A program made the translations under genes and the position numbers. 6,705 nt of DNA from the NCBI GenBank assembly GCA_030596225.1, contig JAUVKO010000122.1:1-6705 (forward strand), read 5' to 3'. This document shows positions 4,662-6,705 of this stretch, piece after piece (the first letter of the stretch is position 1; each line of letters opens with the position of its first letter). The notes beneath the pieces were generated by a model. The model did not search any database, was not told where the DNA came from, and saw only the letters and a list, made by a program, of their open reading frames with translations. Source of the stretch: Fidelibacterota bacterium. Lineage in GTDB: Bacteria > Fidelibacterota > UBA8477 > JABMPR01.

Positions 4662-6705
4662 ATGCTTCATAGATCACTTTTCTTCACTTTGATTTTTATC
4701 ATTTTCAGCAATACGCTATTTGCTGACACACGTCATATTCAAGGACGTGTTATTGACAGGCACAGCGGACAGGCGATTCCCGGTGCTGAAATATTTTCCG
4801 GTGACATAGGGACTATTACCGACAGTAACGGTAAATTTAAGCTGGTCCTGTTCACAGAAGATAGTATTACTATTCGCTGTATGGGCTATGAGTCCATTCA
4901 ACTGAGTTCTCAGAATATATCCCATGAGATCATCCTGAGATCGAGCATACTGGAGGGGCAAACCATCAGAGTAACTGCCAATCGGGTCATCCCGGGTATC
5001 ACGCCGGTTGCCTATTCTATCCTTGATGAGAAGGAGATCGGACTACGCTATACGGTTGAGGATGTGCCCATGATACTTAGCTCAGAGGTGGGAGTTCATG
5101 CCTATAGTGAATCCGGGAATGGCACTGGATATTCCTATGTCTCCATTCGGGGTTTTGATCAAAGTAGGATTGCTGTCATGCTGGATAATGTTCCCTTGAA
5201 TGATAATGAGAGCCACCAGGTGTACTGGGTGGATCATGGGGATATTCTAAGCAATGCGGAAGAGGTGGAGATTCAGAGAGGCGTGGGTAGCAGTCTTTAT
5301 GGCGCCAGTGCTTTTGGCGGATCGATCAATATAAATACAAGGATTAGTTCGGATCACGAACAATTAAACCTGGGAGTTATCAGGGGGTCGTATGACACGG
5401 AAAAATATCGATTGGAATATCAATCCGGATCCAGGTTTGGTAAGGACCTGAGCCTTAGTCTGAGAGGCTCCCTGTTAAATTCTGATGGATATCGGGTAGA
5501 TTCCAGATCAGAACAACAGTCATTAATATTTGCAGTGGAGCATCGTGCAGCTGGTTTGATCAATCAGTTTCGGGCAACTCTGGGAAATGAACTCAGTATT
5601 CTGCAATGGGACGGGGTCAGCAAAGCATATTTGGATGATCCGGATCTGCGCCGCCAAAAGATGCCCTGGACCGTGCCCTTCAAGGATGATTATTTTCAAC
5701 AGATCTATTCTTTGAACACCCGCTACCTGATCAATGACCACTCGTCATTGCATAATGTAGCATATGTTGTAAAGGGGAGAGGATTTTATGAGGTCGAGAA
5801 ATTTGGTCAGGATTTCTACTCATATAATCTGGATATTGAAGACCATTACCCTGACAGCACTGAGTTGGTTCTTGAAACCGACTTGCTGCGCAGGAAATGG
5901 ATTAACAATATTTATTGGGGAATCACACCGGTGTGGACCTATGAGGCGAGTAAGTGGAGATCCGATATTGGTTTGGAATTGAGGAGTTATACGGGAAACC
6001 ATTTTGGTGAAGTTATGGAGCTTAGTGACTCTAGTCTGGCGAGCATCCTGCCCGATACCTACGAGTACTATGCCTATGAAGGCCGGAAACAGCTCGTCAC
6101 GGCATTTGGACACTTCTTGCTTAGAATCACCCCAAAGCTGACCGGAAGTGTGGATATAAGGACTCAAATGATTCAATGGCAATTGAATCAGGAACAGATC
6201 GGACACGCCAGCGGTGTGGATCTTGCTGCAGATTGGCAGTTTTTCAATCCCAGAGTTGGCCTTAGTTATGCCCTGAGCAATAGTTTGAGTATTTTTAGCG
6301 GTGTGGGAACCGCCCAGAAAGAACCTGCAGATGAGCAGATCATAGAAGCAGATGATGTACGGAGCACACCGCAGCCGGCGCCAGCTGAGTTTGTACTCAA
6401 CAAAGAGCTTGGTTTGAATTGGTTTAATGGAGAGCAGCGGGTAAAGATCAACTTATATCAGATCCGGTATGAAAATGAACTGCTCAGTAATATCTATGAC
6501 TTTCAAGATGGTACATTTGGAGTGGAATCAGCTGCTTTAACTTTGCATCAAGGAATCGAGTTCGAGCTAAGAACTGCTCTTTATAAACAGACAGTGCTAA
6601 ACCTGAATGGCAGTTTGTCTCAACACCGCACATCTGAGGGTGAGTTAAAGGATAAGCACCTGGCAAATGTACCCGGAATACTGGCAAATGCACTTCTACT
6701 GCATG
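4662..6705 (+). CDS. TonB-dependent outer-membrane receptor, probably for thiamine or a related compound (3' end outside window)
   Basis: The frame is open from ATG 4662 to the right edge, 681 codons without a stop, so the C-terminal part of the barrel is missing. Residues 1-21 form a signal peptide (MLHRSLFF, hydrophobic core, likely cut after LFA). Residues about 25-95 resemble a carboxypeptidase-regulatory-like beta-sandwich (IQGRVIDRHSGQAIPGAEIF, then TDSNGKF). A TonB-box-like segment, TIRVTANR, lies at 101-108. The plug domain spans roughly 110-228, with VSIRGFDQSRIAVMLDNVPLND and the hallmark EIQRGVGSSLYGASAFGGSI around 203-222. The rest has the alternating, aromatic-rich strands of a 22-strand barrel. 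The TPP riboswitch directly upstream implies uptake of thiamine, TPP or a precursor, energised by TonB-ExbBD, as proposed for riboswitch-controlled receptors in Bacteroidetes. Substrate is inferred from regulation only. An inner-membrane thiamine transporter or thiamine kinase gene may follow outside the window. Confidence 0.92.
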   Translation, partial: MLHRSLFFTLIFIIFSNTLFADTRHIQGRVIDRHSGQAIPGAEIFSGDIGTITDSNGKFKLVLFTEDSITIRCMGYESIQLSSQNISHEIILRSSILEGQTIRVTANRVIPGITPVAYSILDEKEIGLRYTVEDVPMILSSEVGVHAYSESGNGTGYSYVSIRGFDQSRIAVMLDNVPLNDNESHQVYWVDHGDILSNAEEVEIQRGVGSSLYGASAFGGSININTRISSDHEQLNLGVIRGSYDTEKYRLEYQSGSRFGKDLSLSLRGSLLNSDGYRVDSRSEQQSLIFAVEHRAAGLINQFRATLGNELSILQWDGVSKAYLDDPDLRRQKMPWTVPFKDDYFQQIYSLNTRYLINDHSSLHNVAYVVKGRGFYEVEKFGQDFYSYNLDIEDHYPDSTELVLETDLLRRKWINNIYWGITPVWTYEASKWRSDIGLELRSYTGNHFGEVMELSDSSLASILPDTYEYYAYEGRKQLVTAFGHFLLRITPKLTGSVDIRTQMIQWQLNQEQIGHASGVDLAADWQFFNPRVGLSYALSNSLSIFSGVGTAQKEPADEQIIEADDVRSTPQPAPAEFVLNKELGLNWFNGEQRVKINLYQIRYENELLSNIYDFQDGTFGVESAALTLHQGIEFELRTALYKQTVLNLNGSLSQHRTSEGELKDKHLANVPGILANALLLH

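Noticed and set aside
4477..4692. A 71-codon open frame across the terminator and riboswitch
   Set aside because: It translates the terminator hairpin and the conserved TPP aptamer; these are RNA elements, and there is no coding signal.
5820..6206. A 128-codon minus-strand open frame
   Set aside because: It is the antisense shadow of the TonB-dependent receptor gene, which has clear domain motifs in its own frame.

Overview
The window looks like a chromosomal segment of a Gram-negative bacterium. It holds an outer-membrane TonB-dependent receptor with a carboxypeptidase-regulatory-like N-terminal domain, an arrangement typical of Bacteroidota and the wider FCB group. The moderate GC content and the repeat-rich spacers would fit an FCB lineage such as Marinimicrobia or Calditrichota, but this assignment is a low-confidence inference. 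No rRNA or marker gene is present to settle it.

Layout, left to right. Positions 2-313 hold the C-terminal end of a radical SAM protein of the YhcC/TIGR01212 family. A short spacer carries a repeat-like palindrome. Positions 411-1684 are an apparently complete IS3-family insertion sequence with imperfect 25-bp terminal inverted repeats, orfA, orfB and an A7 slippage site. Positions 1685-1923 are a non-coding spacer with three small related hairpin elements and a candidate promoter. Positions 1924-4037 are a two-gene ABC exporter (ATPase plus ABC-2 permease, translationally coupled by ATGA). Positions 4129-4458 encode a thioredoxin with its own candidate promoter and a strong intrinsic terminator. 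From 4535 onward there is a promoter, a TPP (thiamine pyrophosphate) riboswitch and a long TonB-dependent receptor gene that runs off the right edge.

Functionally, the last unit is the clearest. A THI-box/TPP aptamer lies immediately before a TonB-dependent receptor gene, and its conserved 3' strand also appears to be the ribosome binding site. This implies outer-membrane uptake of thiamine or a related compound, shut off when TPP is abundant. The association resembles the riboswitch-controlled outer-membrane receptors proposed for thiamine uptake in Bacteroidetes, so the principle is not new. The compact aptamer/Shine-Dalgarno overlap and the weak P1 helix are the points worth checking. The ABC exporter and thioredoxin show no obvious functional link to the thiamine unit, since a terminator separates them. 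I found no CRISPR array, tRNA or defence system, and nothing I can call a wholly new system.
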